Part shown: positions 1 through 10,968 of the stretch, piece by piece
Position numbering within the stretch: the first letter of the stretch is position 1
Layout: every line of letters starts with the position of its first letter
Assembly: GCA_033675265.1 (NCBI GenBank)
Contig: JAUJYZ010000742.1
Coordinates: 278,001-342,000, forward strand
Origin: Actinostola sp. cb2023
Lineage: Eukaryota; Cnidaria; Anthozoa; Actiniaria; Actinostolidae
DNA: 64,000 nt
Direction: 5' to 3'
Made by a program: the position numbers and the translations under genes
The notes under the pieces: model-generated
Database searches by the model: none
What the model was told of the DNA's origin: nothing
What the model saw: only the letters and a program-made list of their open reading frames with translations

Positions 1-118
1 AAATACACTTTAGCGTATTTAGCACTACTTCACTCTAATTCTTTTGTTTTCTATTGTGTTTATCTGACTATTACACTCTAATTAGTACACTTTGTTTCAT
101 GGGTTAATGAAAACTACT
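1..118. repeat. Dispersed repeat, copy 1
   Basis: This stretch is almost identical, with a few substitutions, to 12821-12937, which lies inside the ISL2EU-like transposon. The shared block runs from the TTTAGCGTATTTAGCACTAC motif to GGGTTAATGAAAAC. It is cut by the window edge, so its full length is unknown. At the second copy the flanks form an inverted repeat, which suggests a small non-autonomous DNA element. Confidence 0.75.
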
Positions 119-230
119 CTATTACATCTGATATTTATTGTTTTAATCTATTTATTATTTATTTGGTGTCCCCCATTAGCAAGGCATTTGTACCGAGCTA
201 GACGATTTGACAATCAAAATGAACTGAAAG

Positions 231-334
231 TTATTATTATTATTATTATTATTGTTATTATTATTATTATTATTATTATTGTTATTATTATTATTATATT
301 ATTATTCTTCTTCTTCTTCTTCTTCTTCTTCTTA

Positions 335-430
<96 letters not shown>

Positions 431-530
431 GTCTATATATGACGATATCAATGAAGTTTTTAGGTTTCACACTACAAGGTTCATTTAATTAAGAAGCCCG
501 ACTTCACGCTAGTACTGCGTCTAGTTATCA

Positions 531-590
<60 letters not shown>

Positions 591-617
591 GTTATTGTTA
601 TCATTATTATTATTATT
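231..617. repeat. Trinucleotide microsatellites (TTA)n with a (TTC)n block
   Basis: Two pure arrays of TTA/ATT units at about 231-430 and 533-617, the first broken by a TTC run near 307-333. Long open frames through them encode only homopolymeric Ile or Leu and are artefacts. The 100 bases between the arrays hold nothing recognisable. Confidence 0.95.
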
Positions 618-1012
618 GTTACTGATTTAGTAGCAAAATGTAACGCAAACTGAGAAGCTCATTGCTCATTGAGCGTTCACTCGGCGGATGGCTGGGATGA
701 TCAGCTGGAACTGTGACTAGCTAAGCAAGCGCTGAGTGACCAAAACACTGTTAGTGTACATGAACTCAGCCTCTTGATAAAGCTATGCTTATTTTAATAC
801 TAATGTGAAACTTAAAATCTTATTTGTATCGTCATACATAAGTAGTTTTAGCCTATTTATATTTGCAGAATTTAAAACAGAATTTCCTGTCAACAAAACC
901 AGCTCAGAATGGGTATAAACGGCAAGGTTAAGAGTGCTAGTAAAATCGAAAAACATCCTTAGATTTTAGGCGTGACAACAGACATCGCGTTGCGCGACTT
1001 AATAGAATACAG

Positions 1013-1324
1013 TCATTTCAGAAAACGTTGTCGCTGACCGACTAAGCGACTAGACCGAACGGGAGTATGGGTAGAAATCACTGAAGCGACTGAACATTGT
1101 CACACCACGGAACGTCCTTGATCGAAAATGAGTCATTGACACCGACTCTTATTTTCCTTGCGTATCACACGAAGGCATACATTCATTCAAGTATTACTCT
1201 ATGGTAATGAGAAAATAAATTTCCAGAGCGAATAATTTATTGCTTCAGAGATTTCTACCCATTCTCCCATTCGGTCTAGTCGCGTAGTCGTGATGCCGGT
1301 CAGCGACAACGTTTTCTGAATTGA
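1013..1324. mobile_element. Small inverted-repeat element (MITE-like)
   Basis: The left arm (about 1013-1078) and right arm (about 1248-1324) are imperfect reverse complements. They share AGAAAACGTTGTCGCTGACC with GGTCAGCGACAACGTTTTCT, and GACTAGACCGAACGGGAG with its partner near 1268-1285. There is no coding capacity. This is most likely a non-autonomous DNA transposon; the target duplication is not resolved. Confidence 0.7.
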
Positions 1325-2450
1325 TTGTAAGCAGAACCGGCACTCGACATGACGACATCAATAACTCAATAATAAAACGAACAATATACTAGTAAACTTA
1401 CGAGTGAAAGTTTGAAGTTTATTACAAGAAATAACAATTAAATTTACAAGTTTAACACCATCCCGCAAATAGCAAGATATCTAATCTAGGCGGGAGGTGA
1501 TACATTACATTATTATAGAATGATTTGAAGATTTGCAAAATTAGAAGTAAAAGAAGATGTATGGGATAAAGATGAAGTAAGGCTCTTGGCTGCTCAGCCA
1601 TGAACATCTGAGAGAAAACACTCGAGACAGACCGAAATTGCAAGGCCAGAACTCAGAAGTAAACACTTGGAAGACAGAACTATTTGTTGAAAAATCGTAT
1701 ACAAAGTACGTTGAGCACTTGCTTGACCAAATACCACGAAATAATCATTCTCGGTAACCCAGAGTAAGCGAGTGTGCTTAATATGTATTTTCTTCGACAA
1801 CGAACCGAGCGACGAATATCTCGTGGGCAGCTTCGGTCATGGCAGTTACTCGCTCTTCACGGGATTCCTGCGGCTGGGATAGACTGGAACTTCTGACCCA
1901 CCCCCCCAAAAAAAAACCATTTTAAGACTCGCCGAGTAATAAACTCTCCACTGATGCCATAATAGATATATATATAATTATAATTAACCAAGTACGACGA
2001 CGTTTCGACGCCACAGATTGTCAAGTCAAAAATGGCTAAGGTACACGGGATCTATATATACCATTGCAGAACAGTCTAACTAAGGCCTAATGTAAACGTC
2101 GAACTTAAGTCGCGCCGATCCTATTAAAAATAAGCCTTCTCAGCAAATTATAATCACGGGACCATCATATTATTACTATCCATCAGCCTATTTAATAATA
2201 ATAATAAAAATAATAAAGGTTTAATGCAGTGTATCCACAAAATTAATAGGTTCGACTGAATTAAGTTCATGGTTCGTTTCGACGTTTGCCGTAGGCCTAA
2301 CCTCAAAGCGACAGTAATTTCTCCTTTTCCCTTTATTTTCGTGCGAAACACGGATTTTTAAACGTCGAACTTAAGTCGCGCCGATCCTATTTCAGTAACA
2401 ATTAGACTACGAGTTCGAGGTCCGTTCAAAAGTTAATATCAGTAAAAGTG
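1325..2450. other. Non-coding stretch with a 32 bp direct repeat
   Basis: No convincing exon was found. The block AAACGTCGAACTTAAGTCGC followed by GCCGATCCTATT occurs at about 2094-2125 and again at 2360-2391 in the same orientation. Flanking sequence differs between the copies. The short open frames here lack composition or motifs typical of coding sequence. Confidence 0.6.
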
Positions 2451-2482
2451 TGAAAGCTAATTTTGTTCCGTTCCAGATTCTG

Positions 2483-2750
2483 TATTTGCGGTCCTGTTAT
2501 CATTTGCGGGCCAGCGAGTTCATTTGCGGGTCTGCGGGTTCATTTGCTGGCCTGGGATCCGTTGCGGGCCTGCGGGTTCATTTGCGGGCCTGCGGGTTCA
2601 TTTGCTGGTCTGGGATCATTTGCGGGCCTGCGGGTTCATTTGCGGGCCTATGGCCGGTTCATTTGCTGCATGGCCGGGGATCATTTTCGGTCCTGCGGGT
2701 TCATTTTCGGGCCTGTGAGTTCTATTGTCGGGCCTGGGGATCATTTGTTG
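2483..2750. repeat. GC-rich minisatellite with a unit of about 20 bp
   Basis: Tandem, imperfect copies of a unit like TCATTTGCGGGCCTGCGGGT run through this block, with variants such as TGCTGG and TTTTCGG. The unit is GC-rich in an otherwise AT-rich area. Three forward frames stay open through it, which is expected for a repeat lacking stops. It lies immediately 3' (minus strand) of the secreted-precursor exon at 2817-2970. Confidence 0.85.
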
Positions 2751-2816
2751 TCCCGTAAAGTACTAATATATGTATAATGTTCCGTTTTTGTATTATCATA
2801 TAATTCGATGACATAC

Positions 2817-2970
2817 CCTTGACAATGTTTCTTTTACGACGCCATCCCTGTACTGATGATTCAGAGCTTTCTTCGTTGGATTCTTCTCTGTTTTCTTCAT
2901 AGGATTTTGCTTGCGACATGGTGTACAATACTGCAAGCATGATCATCAGTGCGACAAGACTTTGCTTCAT
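2817..2970 (-). CDS. First coding exon of a secreted peptide precursor
   Basis: The exon starts at an ATG and reads a typical signal peptide: charged MKQ, then a hydrophobic core of about 14 residues ending near SQA. An acidic Glu/Ser-rich pro-region (about residues 22-42) follows, then a tetrabasic RRKR site typical of furin-type cleavage. The frame then meets a strong splice donor (GTATGT) after AAGG, so the mature peptide should lie on a later exon at lower coordinates. I could not identify that exon; the adjoining DNA is a minisatellite. The organisation fits a neuropeptide, antimicrobial peptide or other small secreted protein, and which one cannot be decided here. The exon could also be orphaned. 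Confidence 0.5.
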
Positions 2971-2999
2971 CTGATTTAGAATTAAAAACCATTTAAGTA

Positions 3000-5640
3000 T
3001 ACTATAAGTGTGTTTGAGACAGGTGTTCCACCACTATTCTCTATTAAACTGCATGCTCTTGTGCGAGGGGACTTCCAACAAATCCTAACACCGATACTGT
3101 TTTTTTTTGTAGATACGTAGTTGTTGATATTTCGATATTTAATGGTCAGATTCTTTCCCTAATAAAATATATGTACTAATAAAGAGTCTGTAGATTGCAT
3201 CAAATGTGTAAATGTGTAACATTGCAAATTTATGAATATCAAAAATAAAAACAATTAAAACAGCACGAACGGTACCTCTCTGTCCACTGTCCCCTATTCA
3301 CATGTGTTTTCACTAGCGACACAAACATTACTTTTAATCCAATTAATGTGGTATGATGCAACAACCAACCAAACAAGCAATTTTATAGATTTAAAACTAC
3401 CACTAAAGAGTAATTACTCGGGCACTTCCGGAGGAAGCCCGAGATATAAAATGGGCTTTTTTTTCCGTAGGTCACAAAATGCGAAGTATTTGTTCGTATC
3501 GAGTTTCAAGATTACTCAATCGAAGGAACTGACATATGCTCATGTCACATGAGCACAATAAAATATGTCGTTGTTAAGTGTTCCGAATGATTTTCGGACA
3601 CATCGAAGGCATGAATTCCGAAATTAGGCAAAGAGACAGCAGCTTCGTCAGATCATAGTATGAATCGTCTGGATGTTAAAATCGCGGAGATGATTTTCGA
3701 GTATTTGACCGATTTTCAACGTCGGTCTGGACATTCTTGAATAATCATTGTTTTACATGTGACATATTATTATGTCTAAAGCTAGAGAGCGACGGATTTG
3801 ATTTTCCAGTAGATTTTGTTTTGGTAGATAATGTCGCTGTGCTTGCTGCATGGCTGCCGTCACGCTCCGTGCTAAACCCGTTTAAAAGGTATCGGACAAT
3901 AAAATGAAACACATTTCTGAGAAATATAATAAATGAAGTTTACTTTATTCCACGTTTGAAACATTCAGAAGGAAAAGGAATCGTAAAAATTGTACTTCAA
4001 AACTTCATCAAAGCAAATAGGCCGTCACGGCAACGCCACGGACTGAGCAACTGTCAATGAACGAAATTCGGGGATCAAATTTTGGAACACTTTTATTTGA
4101 CCGATTTACCTCAACGTCGGCCTGGACATTCTTGAATAATCATTGTTTTACATGTCAAAAGCTAGAGAGCGAGGATTTGATCTCCCAGTAGATCTGCCTT
4201 GAAAAATATAATTTTAGTGAATCTCAATGTCAAATATAGTCTCCCTCGTAGCCGTGTTTTTTGTCGTCACGCAACGCTCTCCAAACACGATCGACTGCGA
4301 GCTAGGAGACCACAGGAAGCCCAAGCTCTGTAATGCTCGAGTATGCGCTCATTGAGCGTCTTGTTGCATTATAGTTGGGTCTTATCTTGGGAGGTCTGCT
4401 GAATTATCATGTCACGCTCAGTGGAACAAGTGCACCATATGGGTCTAGAATCTTGTTGTTTTATTTATGCAGTTCGACAAACTCAGAATTTTATGATCCA
4501 TTGACAAACTTGGTAGTTGCCTTAGCAACCATCAAAGAACAAATATTCAAGTTAAACAGTAGACTAAACTGCTTCCTGGCGAATAACGGATGACGCAAAT
4601 AAAAAACGACACGCTCACTGGATTCGACAGGATATTAATTAATTATACAGCAGTAATTTCTTGCTCAGGATTTATTGTCTTTCAAAGAAATAAATTGGTG
4701 AAGGTATCGCTGGATAACAGACATATTAGTCGCCCACACAAACTACTTAAACGTTGATACGACATAACAGGAAAAAGGAAGAAAAAAGACTAAAAGATAA
4801 TGACGAGCAGTGTTCTACAGTGATTGTAACATGATCCGTGCTTGTAATTATGTCAAAGTTATCGGGTTAGAATGATGATTGTACTTTCTGCCATCTACAT
4901 TATTTTGTCAATATAAAAAAGTATCAAAGCCTGTAATTCAGATTATTTACATTTGATGCAAATATTCTTCGGTACCTTATATTTATACTTATATTGAATC
5001 TCATATTTTAATTAAAACTATGATTGTGATATTTTTATTTAAATTCCCAATAGATGCGCAAATGTGTACAAACTATAATATCACTGATCACGAAGATCAA
5101 AAAGCACATTGGACTTGCCATATTTAGAAATGTATTTTAAACAATGCCAATGTAATTTTACTTAAAAGTAAAAACCGGAGAAATCTAAAGCAACCAATAA
5201 TATAACCCCGAAATTAAATCCAAGTGAAATCAAATTGAACTGAAAGACAAAGGAAAGTTATCAGGAAATGATTGTCAAATCGACCCCAAGTGTTATTGAA
5301 AAAAACTAAAATAACAAAACGCTAGCTTGGAACGGTAGATAAATCACTCAGCGATATAGAGCAATATGGTTTGAAAAGCAGGTAAAAGAAAAACAAGATG
5401 TTTTGGTTTTGTAGTTTTACACATTGATTAATTTTATTATTTCGCTTTTGACAGCATATTCATGTGTCTTTTACTATAACCTAATTACTCAATGAAGGCG
5501 ATACGATAGGCTGATAGCTTTACGTGTGAAGACAATCTCGATGATTTATTTTGTATTTTTAATTTTAAGTTCTAGTAGCAGATTATTGAATAATCAAGAA
5601 ACACTGATATTTCTTCTTTAATCGATACCTCGGATCTTGT
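3000..5640. other. Non-coding, repeat-bearing stretch
   Basis: No supported gene. A diverged direct repeat of about 110 bp links 3708-3815 and 4098-4192; both contain GGACATTCTTGAATAATCAT and AAAGCTAGAGAGCGA. The second copy lacks an internal stretch and several bases. The rest is AT-rich with scattered short open frames that show no motif or codon signal. Confidence 0.5.
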
Positions 5641-5708
5641 GTGTCAATTTCCATATAAAAAAAACAAATCCCCTAAAACGGAAGTGTTTTATTCAATTAT
5701 TCCATCCC

Positions 5709-5795
5709 CAATAATAATAATAATAATAATAATAAAAATAAAAATAAAAATAATAAAAATAATAAAAATAATAAATAATCATCATCATCATCATA
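5709..5795. repeat. AT-rich microsatellite (AAT/AAAT/CAT)n
   Basis: A compound simple repeat of AAT, AAAAT and CAT units. The overlapping open frame consists of Ile/Lys/Asn runs and is not a gene. Confidence 0.9.
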
Positions 5796-5859
5796 ATAAT
5801 AAAACTAATACTAATAATGTACATTTATATAGTGCCTATACAGATCGGCTCTAGGGCCA

Positions 5860-7850
5860 ATCACCTTTTACACTTCTTTGATTGCTATACACCAAGGCAG
5901 TTTAAACCAGTTTAACCGCTGGCTCCCCATCCACAATATTTGTATTCGATCGCAAGTCAGAATAACTCACTCGATTTGATGGTAACAAAGTCGTTTTGAA
6001 TAAAATTGCCTACATTAACAAGCGATTCAACATTGCTGGGGTGCTTACCGTTAGAGATACTGAATCTTGTATTTGACAAAAGTCAAGTGTCAGTGATCTC
6101 TAAACCTCAATCACTGCTGTGGAGTCTGACTGTCCTGTAAATGAAGCACCGTGGCATATATAGGGACTTTATGATGACTATTGACACACTCAAATTTTGG
6201 GCGAAATTCCATTTAATTAAAGTAATGAATGGATATACTGGAACAATGAACGATGAAACTGATCGTCGTCGTTGATTGACCACCGGAAAATGAAATCGAT
6301 ATAAGTACACAAATGGACACCACAGTAATTATGAAACGAAACGCTCGTGAGGGATAAGGTGGCGGAACTGGAGCTTTAATTTCCTCCATTTCCGCCTTGT
6401 TATCACCGACCGACCAACCAACCCCTTCCCCCCACCCCTAGAAAAAAAACATATATGGGGATGGCGAATTCAGATATCAGTCTACAGAAGCCAACTATCA
6501 TCCAGTAATGTTTGCGGAAAGCCGTTTAAAATCAATTACCGTAAATGATGGAATTAGCGTCAACTGAGCTGCAAATAAACGTCACCTTAATTATAATTAT
6601 CATTATGTAAGCTCTCCCATACTTCCCTTTCACCGCTATTTGGGGAGTACGACTGTCCTGTAAATGGCTATTCCTTTTTACAGACTCCACACCCCTAATA
6701 GCGGTGTTGGTGAGTTTTACAGTGCTCTGTCAAGAGTGAGTGTCTGAGAAAACCAGGCAGTGCCAAAAGATGGGGGTCGGCCGATTCAAATTTTGTACAT
6801 GGAGTAACCTGTCGTGATTGATGGTGGTATTTACCGCTCTGCCTGGCTTTTTACTTTCGAGTTTGACCACCCCCTCTGCTTTTGGCGGCCGAATTTACAT
6901 TCACAAATTTGAAATTTTGAAGTAATGTTTCAAAGCCGAGAATGAGGACTAGACGGGGTTTCCAGTCTAGTCCGAATTCGAGGTTTTGGAACGACTTCTC
7001 ATACTCATTAATTATTACATGCAATGGCCTAAAGGCAATAAATAAAGAGTTGCAAGATTTTAGCCCGGAAAAGCAAGAATTCCAGTCTGCATATTCTCTG
7101 CTCATGCGCAGTCGAGTACATCGTATATAAATAATATCCCACATGTGTTGGACTCTTGAGTAGCATGAAGTAGAGCCTGCTTTCAGATTAAATCTCATTC
7201 GGACACAGTGGTACTCTGTCCAAGGTCCCGATGATTGTTATATGAGGGATAAGAACTCAGGAAAGAGTACTTTGAAATGCATCCTTGGACTTTGAAATGC
7301 ATTTCAAAGTACTCTTGAGCGGACTTTCCGGGATTTCCAGATCCATCATGTGACCGGATTTGATGCACCGGATTGGCTGGTTACCTCATGCATAATTAAT
7401 GAGTTTGAGAAGCATATTTTAAAATGAGCAAAAATAACCTCTTTTATTATACTACTATTACGTAATTTTACCTTATAAGGTCAAGAGAACTCGAAAGATA
7501 TGGAGCCGTATTACCATAGTTCGAAAGCCGTATTACCATAGTTCTAAAACCGGTTTCACTGCAAAGTTTTGAACATTTTGTGATGTCAAATCCATTGTCA
7601 ATAAGAGTACAGACAATGGAAAACCGCTTGCGATTTCTTTTTTAAAACAACAAAGTCAAAAAATCATCCAAAAGCAAGGATAAAGTTTGAAAGAAAAACC
7701 GTTTCAAGCGTGCGCTGGCTCCGTGCGCGAGCAATTCGTCATTCTCTGTGTCTGTTATTGTAAAAGAGCGCGCGGACCTTGAAAGGTTTTGAAATAATTA
7801 TTAGATACATAATAAGTAAATGCTTGTTTCATCGACCTTGAGTTTATTTT
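5860..7850. other. Non-coding stretch with small hairpins
   Basis: No supported gene. A near-perfect hairpin lies at 7263-7316, where AAGAGTACTTTGAAATGCAT pairs with ATGCATTTCAAAGTACTCTT. The motif GACTGTCCTGTAAATG occurs both near 6127-6142 and 6650-6665. A segment around 6770-6880 ending in GACCACCCCCT resembles one near 62390-62500, pointing to a dispersed repeat family. Confidence 0.5.
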
Positions 7851-8067
7851 TTGAAATATAAACCGAGCTTTCGAGCTACGCGCTCATCTTCAGGGTTACA
7901 ATGTGTATGTAGGCGTCATTACAACGTTGAGAAAACTAACGGGATGCGTGAGCAAACACAAAGCGCGCGAGGAAGAATCAAACAAAAGAAGAAAAAAACA
8001 CGCGAGTTACGGTGCGCGAGCAAACATATGACAAGAACAGACAGGAAAAATAAGTGAAAGAGAAAAT

Positions 8068-8280
8068 TAAATAAATAAATAATTAAGTGGATGAATAAAT
8101 AAATAAAGGAATGAATGAGTGAATAAATAAATGGATAAATGAATGAATGAATAAATGAATGGATAAATGAATGAATGAATAAATGAATGGATAAATAAAT
8201 GAATGAATAAATGAATGAATGAATGAATGAATGAATAAATGGAAGAAAGAATGAATGAATGAATAAAAAATAAAATAAAT
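8068..8280. repeat. Tetranucleotide array (AATG/AATA)n
   Basis: Long run of AAATGAATG and AAATAAATG units. The minus-strand open frame across it is a repetitive Phe/Ile/His/Ser peptide and not a gene. It lies just beyond the 3' end of the Penelope-like fragment, whose insertions are often next to simple repeats. Confidence 0.92.
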
Positions 8281-8326
8281 ATGATATAAAAGAGAGAAAG
8301 AGAGAAAGAGAGAAATACAGGCAAAG

Positions 8327-9223
8327 CTAATGATGATCTAACAGGCTACAATAGCTAGTAGGTAGGATTCTACCACTGTCTCTATTGAACAAAGTGTTCT
8401 GGCTGTTTTTGGCAATATGCCAGGCCTCAATCCACTTTCTGTGGTGCCACCGTCCTTCTTTACTGATAATCTTTATGTTGTTCCAATCAATGGCATGCCC
8501 TGATGTATGGGCATGCTCCGCCAAAGCTGACTTCTCTGGGTGGTTAAGCCGCACTGACGCTTGATGTTCTTTTATTCGCGTACCTAATGCTCTCCCGGTC
8601 TCGCCGATGTAGGATGTGTCGCACTCACCACATGGAATGGTGTAGACCACACCTGTCTGTTTCTCGCTGATGACCGGATCTTTTGGCCTTGAAAGGATTT
8701 CACGTAGAGTCTTGTGTGGTTTGACACATGTTCTTATCTTGTGACGTGATAGAACGCGTGAGATCTTTTCAGTGGTGCCTTTCACGTATGGTAATATTGC
8801 AAATCCTTTAAATTCATCGTCTACCGTGCTTTCTCTATTACGTTTTGGTAAAGTTGAAAACTTCTTGATAAACTGTCGTGGGTATCCGTTTTCAGATAAA
8901 GACTTGCAAATGTGGATGTTTTCTTCATTCTTGATGTTATTATCAGTGAGCAGATTTTCCTTTCTGTAGCTAAGTGTTCGTACCACTGCAGCTTTATGAC
9001 GAGATGGGTGGTGGCTGTTGAAATCCAGGTATTTGTCGGTATGAGTTTTCTTACGATAAATTGAGATCTCTATGGTTCCATTCTCAGCTATCTTGTTAAG
9101 GGTGTCTAAGAATGGCAAACCAACATCAGAATATCTCTCCAATGTAAACTTGATGTTAACATCTTGTTTGTTAAGGTGTTCATGGAATGCATTGATGTTG
9201 TACTTCCTTCTGCAACTTGGCAA
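8327..9223 (-). CDS. Penelope-like retroelement, RT C-terminus plus GIY-YIG endonuclease (5' truncated)
   Basis: A 298-residue open frame. The first part (about residues 1-165) matches the thumb and linker region that follows the reverse transcriptase in Penelope-like elements: VGLPFLDTL, a short strand, then YRKKTHTDKYL and a basic SHHPSRHK segment. Residues about 190-290 form a GIY-YIG nuclease, with VYTIPCGECDTSYIGETGRA, then R and IKEH, and a late Asn in NTLFNRDSG. In the family this nuclease nicks target DNA to prime reverse transcription. The palm domain with the YxDD motif is missing, so this is a 5' truncated, inactive copy. Similar fragments are common in cnidarian genomes; a second, shorter one lies at 32679-33020. 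Confidence 0.85.
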   Translation of the reverse strand: MPSCRRKYNINAFHEHLNKQDVNIKFTLERYSDVGLPFLDTLNKIAENGTIEISIYRKKTHTDKYLDFNSHHPSRHKAAVVRTLSYRKENLLTDNNIKNEENIHICKSLSENGYPRQFIKKFSTLPKRNRESTVDDEFKGFAILPYVKGTTEKISRVLSRHKIRTCVKPHKTLREILSRPKDPVISEKQTGVVYTIPCGECDTSYIGETGRALGTRIKEHQASVRLNHPEKSALAEHAHTSGHAIDWNNIKIISKEGRWHHRKWIEAWHIAKNSQNTLFNRDSGRILPTSYCSLLDHH

Positions 9224-9367
9224 AAATGTAGTAAGAAAATTTTAATACATCTCACAAGACGATCTCATTCACCTTCTCTGCCAGCATCAATAAAATTACG
9301 TAAAAGCAATGTCATGTTCATAAGACTGCAATGATAATCAAAAACATCATCCTTGAATTGTTTCTTA

Positions 9368-9775
9368 TCAGGTAGAGCAGTGAAATATTGGGTGCCTCTC
9401 TGATGTCTGGAGGGGGATCATGTGCATGTTCATGTCGACGCCTAACTTTACCGTCATGTGTAAATGAAGAATTGCAGCCCAGGAATCTACAGGGATATCT
9501 TCCATCTTGGTTAACTGGTTGATCAGCTTGGTATTCTTCTTGTGCTTAAGGTACAATTCTGTATTTACTATGAATTTCTTTACTGTTGGATAAAAGTACT
9601 TCTGTTTCACAGCTTTCAAACTGTCTTTCATGACTGTATTGAAAGCAGTGGTTGGCCTACTTTTCACATTACAATAATAATAATATCCATTATCCATGCC
9701 AAAGAAATAGGTAGGTTCAATTCTGGGGCCTTTTTCGACAAAATACTTCGCGAAGATCGACATGTTTGGTACCAA
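9368..9775 (-). CDS. Hypothetical protein of 135 residues, head-to-head with the 9910 gene
   Basis: Open frame from an ATG with mixed, non-repetitive composition. It contains an aromatic patch (FFGMDNGYYYY) and a Lys-rich middle (YLKHKKNTKLI). I do not recognise the family. The start lies 135 bp from the divergent start of the coiled-coil pseudogene at 9910, so the two may share a promoter or belong to one repeated unit. It could equally be one exon of a larger decayed gene, because no clear splice sites were seen. Confidence 0.35.
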   Translation of the reverse strand: MVPNMSIFAKYFVEKGPRIEPTYFFGMDNGYYYYCNVKSRPTTAFNTVMKDSLKAVKQKYFYPTVKKFIVNTELYLKHKKNTKLINQLTKMEDIPVDSWAAILHLHMTVKLGVDMNMHMIPLQTSERHPIFHCST

Positions 9776-9909
9776 AATAACCAGCTAAAACAGCTCTTTC
9801 GAAGCCTGAAATGCTTTTTGGGAAACAGTAAAAGCGATGCGTTTGGTCAGCCGATTCATTCGGGTCATTTTTACTTCCGGTTATTTGGTGGGTTAGCTTC
9901 GCGCGAAAT

Positions 9910-10575
9910 ATGTCTGATGTGCTGAGTTTATATGACTTTCAACGTATCAAACACAATTAGAAAGCAATCATAGCTTTTGTCTGAAGTATTTGCGAAGAAA
10001 TTGTGTGAATAGTGAAGACTTGGCATTCATTATCGAAGTGACAAACGGATGCCTCAAGAGTTGGCATAAATTATATAAGGTGCCATGTTTACGTGATCGA
10101 CGTGTGTCGCATCTTGAAATCGTAAATACATTATTGAAAGAAAAGAACATATCAGTGAAAATTAAAACCGGCTCAGAGAAGTTAGAAGCTCACATCGCTA
10201 AACTATGCCCAAAAGTCGTTTGTGCACTGAGAAGGATGCATACACTAAATTGTCTGACAATACACGTTTCGTAGGGTGACCTGGAAAGCTATTCAAAGGC
10301 AGAGGAAGAAATATGCAATAGTAATGAGAAGATAAAGCTCTTAGAGCAGGAACAAAGACATCTTCAAGAATTATACAACAGTTTAGTAGAAGAAAAGTTC
10401 CTTAGAAATTCAGCAGAACAGAGAAGCCATGCAATCTACTGGGATTTACAAAAACTAAAAGATGAGAACTTTCAACTTCATGAGTATGCCAACAAAATAG
10501 AATAAATGGAAAATTTTGTAAATGATAAAGGAAAGACAATAGCAGAGTTACAAGAAAGACAACAACGCCGGAAAT
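9910..10575 (+). pseudogene. 5' part of an uncharacterised coiled-coil gene, split by the ISL2EU-like element
   Basis: An ATG at 9910 opens MSDVLSLYDFQRIKHN and then meets a stop. After a frame change the frame runs on through 9985-10274 (residues such as NGCLKSWHKLYKVPCLRDRR) and, with another frame change near 10275, through a long Glu/Lys/Gln-rich coiled coil up to about 10575. An in-frame TAA also interrupts it near 10503. At 10574-10575 the ISL2EU-like element interrupts the codon series; the frame resumes at 15864. It appears to be a repetitive cnidarian family of unknown function, recognised from memory of similar sequences and not searched. The several lesions mark this copy as a pseudogene. 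Confidence 0.6.
10574..10575. other. Target-site duplication AT, left copy
   Basis: The dinucleotide AT precedes the left terminal repeat and is repeated at 15862-15863 after the right one. Removing the element plus one AT joins the flanks as CGG AAA TTC TGT, which keeps the coiled-coil reading frame open. AT is palindromic and short, so the duplication alone is weak; the restored frame is the stronger evidence. Confidence 0.7.
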
Positions 10576-10651
10576 TCGCCTTTACCTAAACGAGTTGGGG
10601 ATTGGGTTCGAATTACGAACGCAAAGCATGCATGGATTGTTTGGCTGGACA
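10576..10651 (+). repeat. Left terminal inverted repeat of the ISL2EU-like element
   Basis: Exact reverse complement of 15786-15861 by eye over 76 bp, from TCGCCTTTACC to TTTGGCTGGACA. Both ends continue shortly afterwards into CAAAATGGCG-like sequence, around the start codons of the outward-placed genes. Confidence 0.9.
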
Positions 10652-10662
10652 GAAAATTCAAA

Positions 10663-10850
10663 ATGGCGTCCTTGTTGCAAGGAGATTCGATAGATCCAGC
10701 GAAAGAAAAGGTTATCCTTACCGAAAATGATATCCCCGGAGCCAAAATCCCCCGTGAATCTGTAGAGCAGTGTAGTGTGGTCCAACTGAAAAGATGGCTG
10801 TTGTGCAGGGGAGCCAAAACATCGGGTAAAAAAGCGGCGTTGATTGCAAG
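10663..10850 (+). CDS. YqaJ/SWIM nuclease, exon 1 (SAP-like domain)
   Basis: Starts at ATG in AAAATGGCGTCC just inside the left terminal repeat. Residues about 33-63 ([20 protein letters not shown]) fit a SAP-type helix-turn-helix that often binds DNA, completed by the first residues of exon 2. The exon ends at a canonical donor (AAG|GTAAGA) with two bases of a codon left over. Joined to 10969-12646, the coding sequence is 1,866 nt or 621 residues plus stop, with no internal stop, so the gene looks intact. Confidence 0.8.
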
Positions 10851-10968
10851 GTAAGATTGTTTGAATCCGATTGTTTGGATGATTTCGTTTATAAATACCA
10901 GCAATTTTTTTACTTTTATGAGGTTATTTTTCAAATACCTACATTTATGCTATCTTTTTTTATTACAG

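Noticed and set aside
92..442. 116-codon frame of Ile/Leu/Phe runs
   Set aside because: Entirely translated microsatellite (TTA/TTC)n; no start context or domain.
2450..2777. Three overlapping forward frames of about 100 codons with Phe/Gly/Leu/Arg repeats
   Set aside because: They are readings of the 20 bp minisatellite in three phases, a pattern expected for a stop-free repeat and not for a gene.
8067..8324. Minus-strand frame rich in Phe/Ile/His/Ser
   Set aside because: Translated (AATG/AATA)n array.
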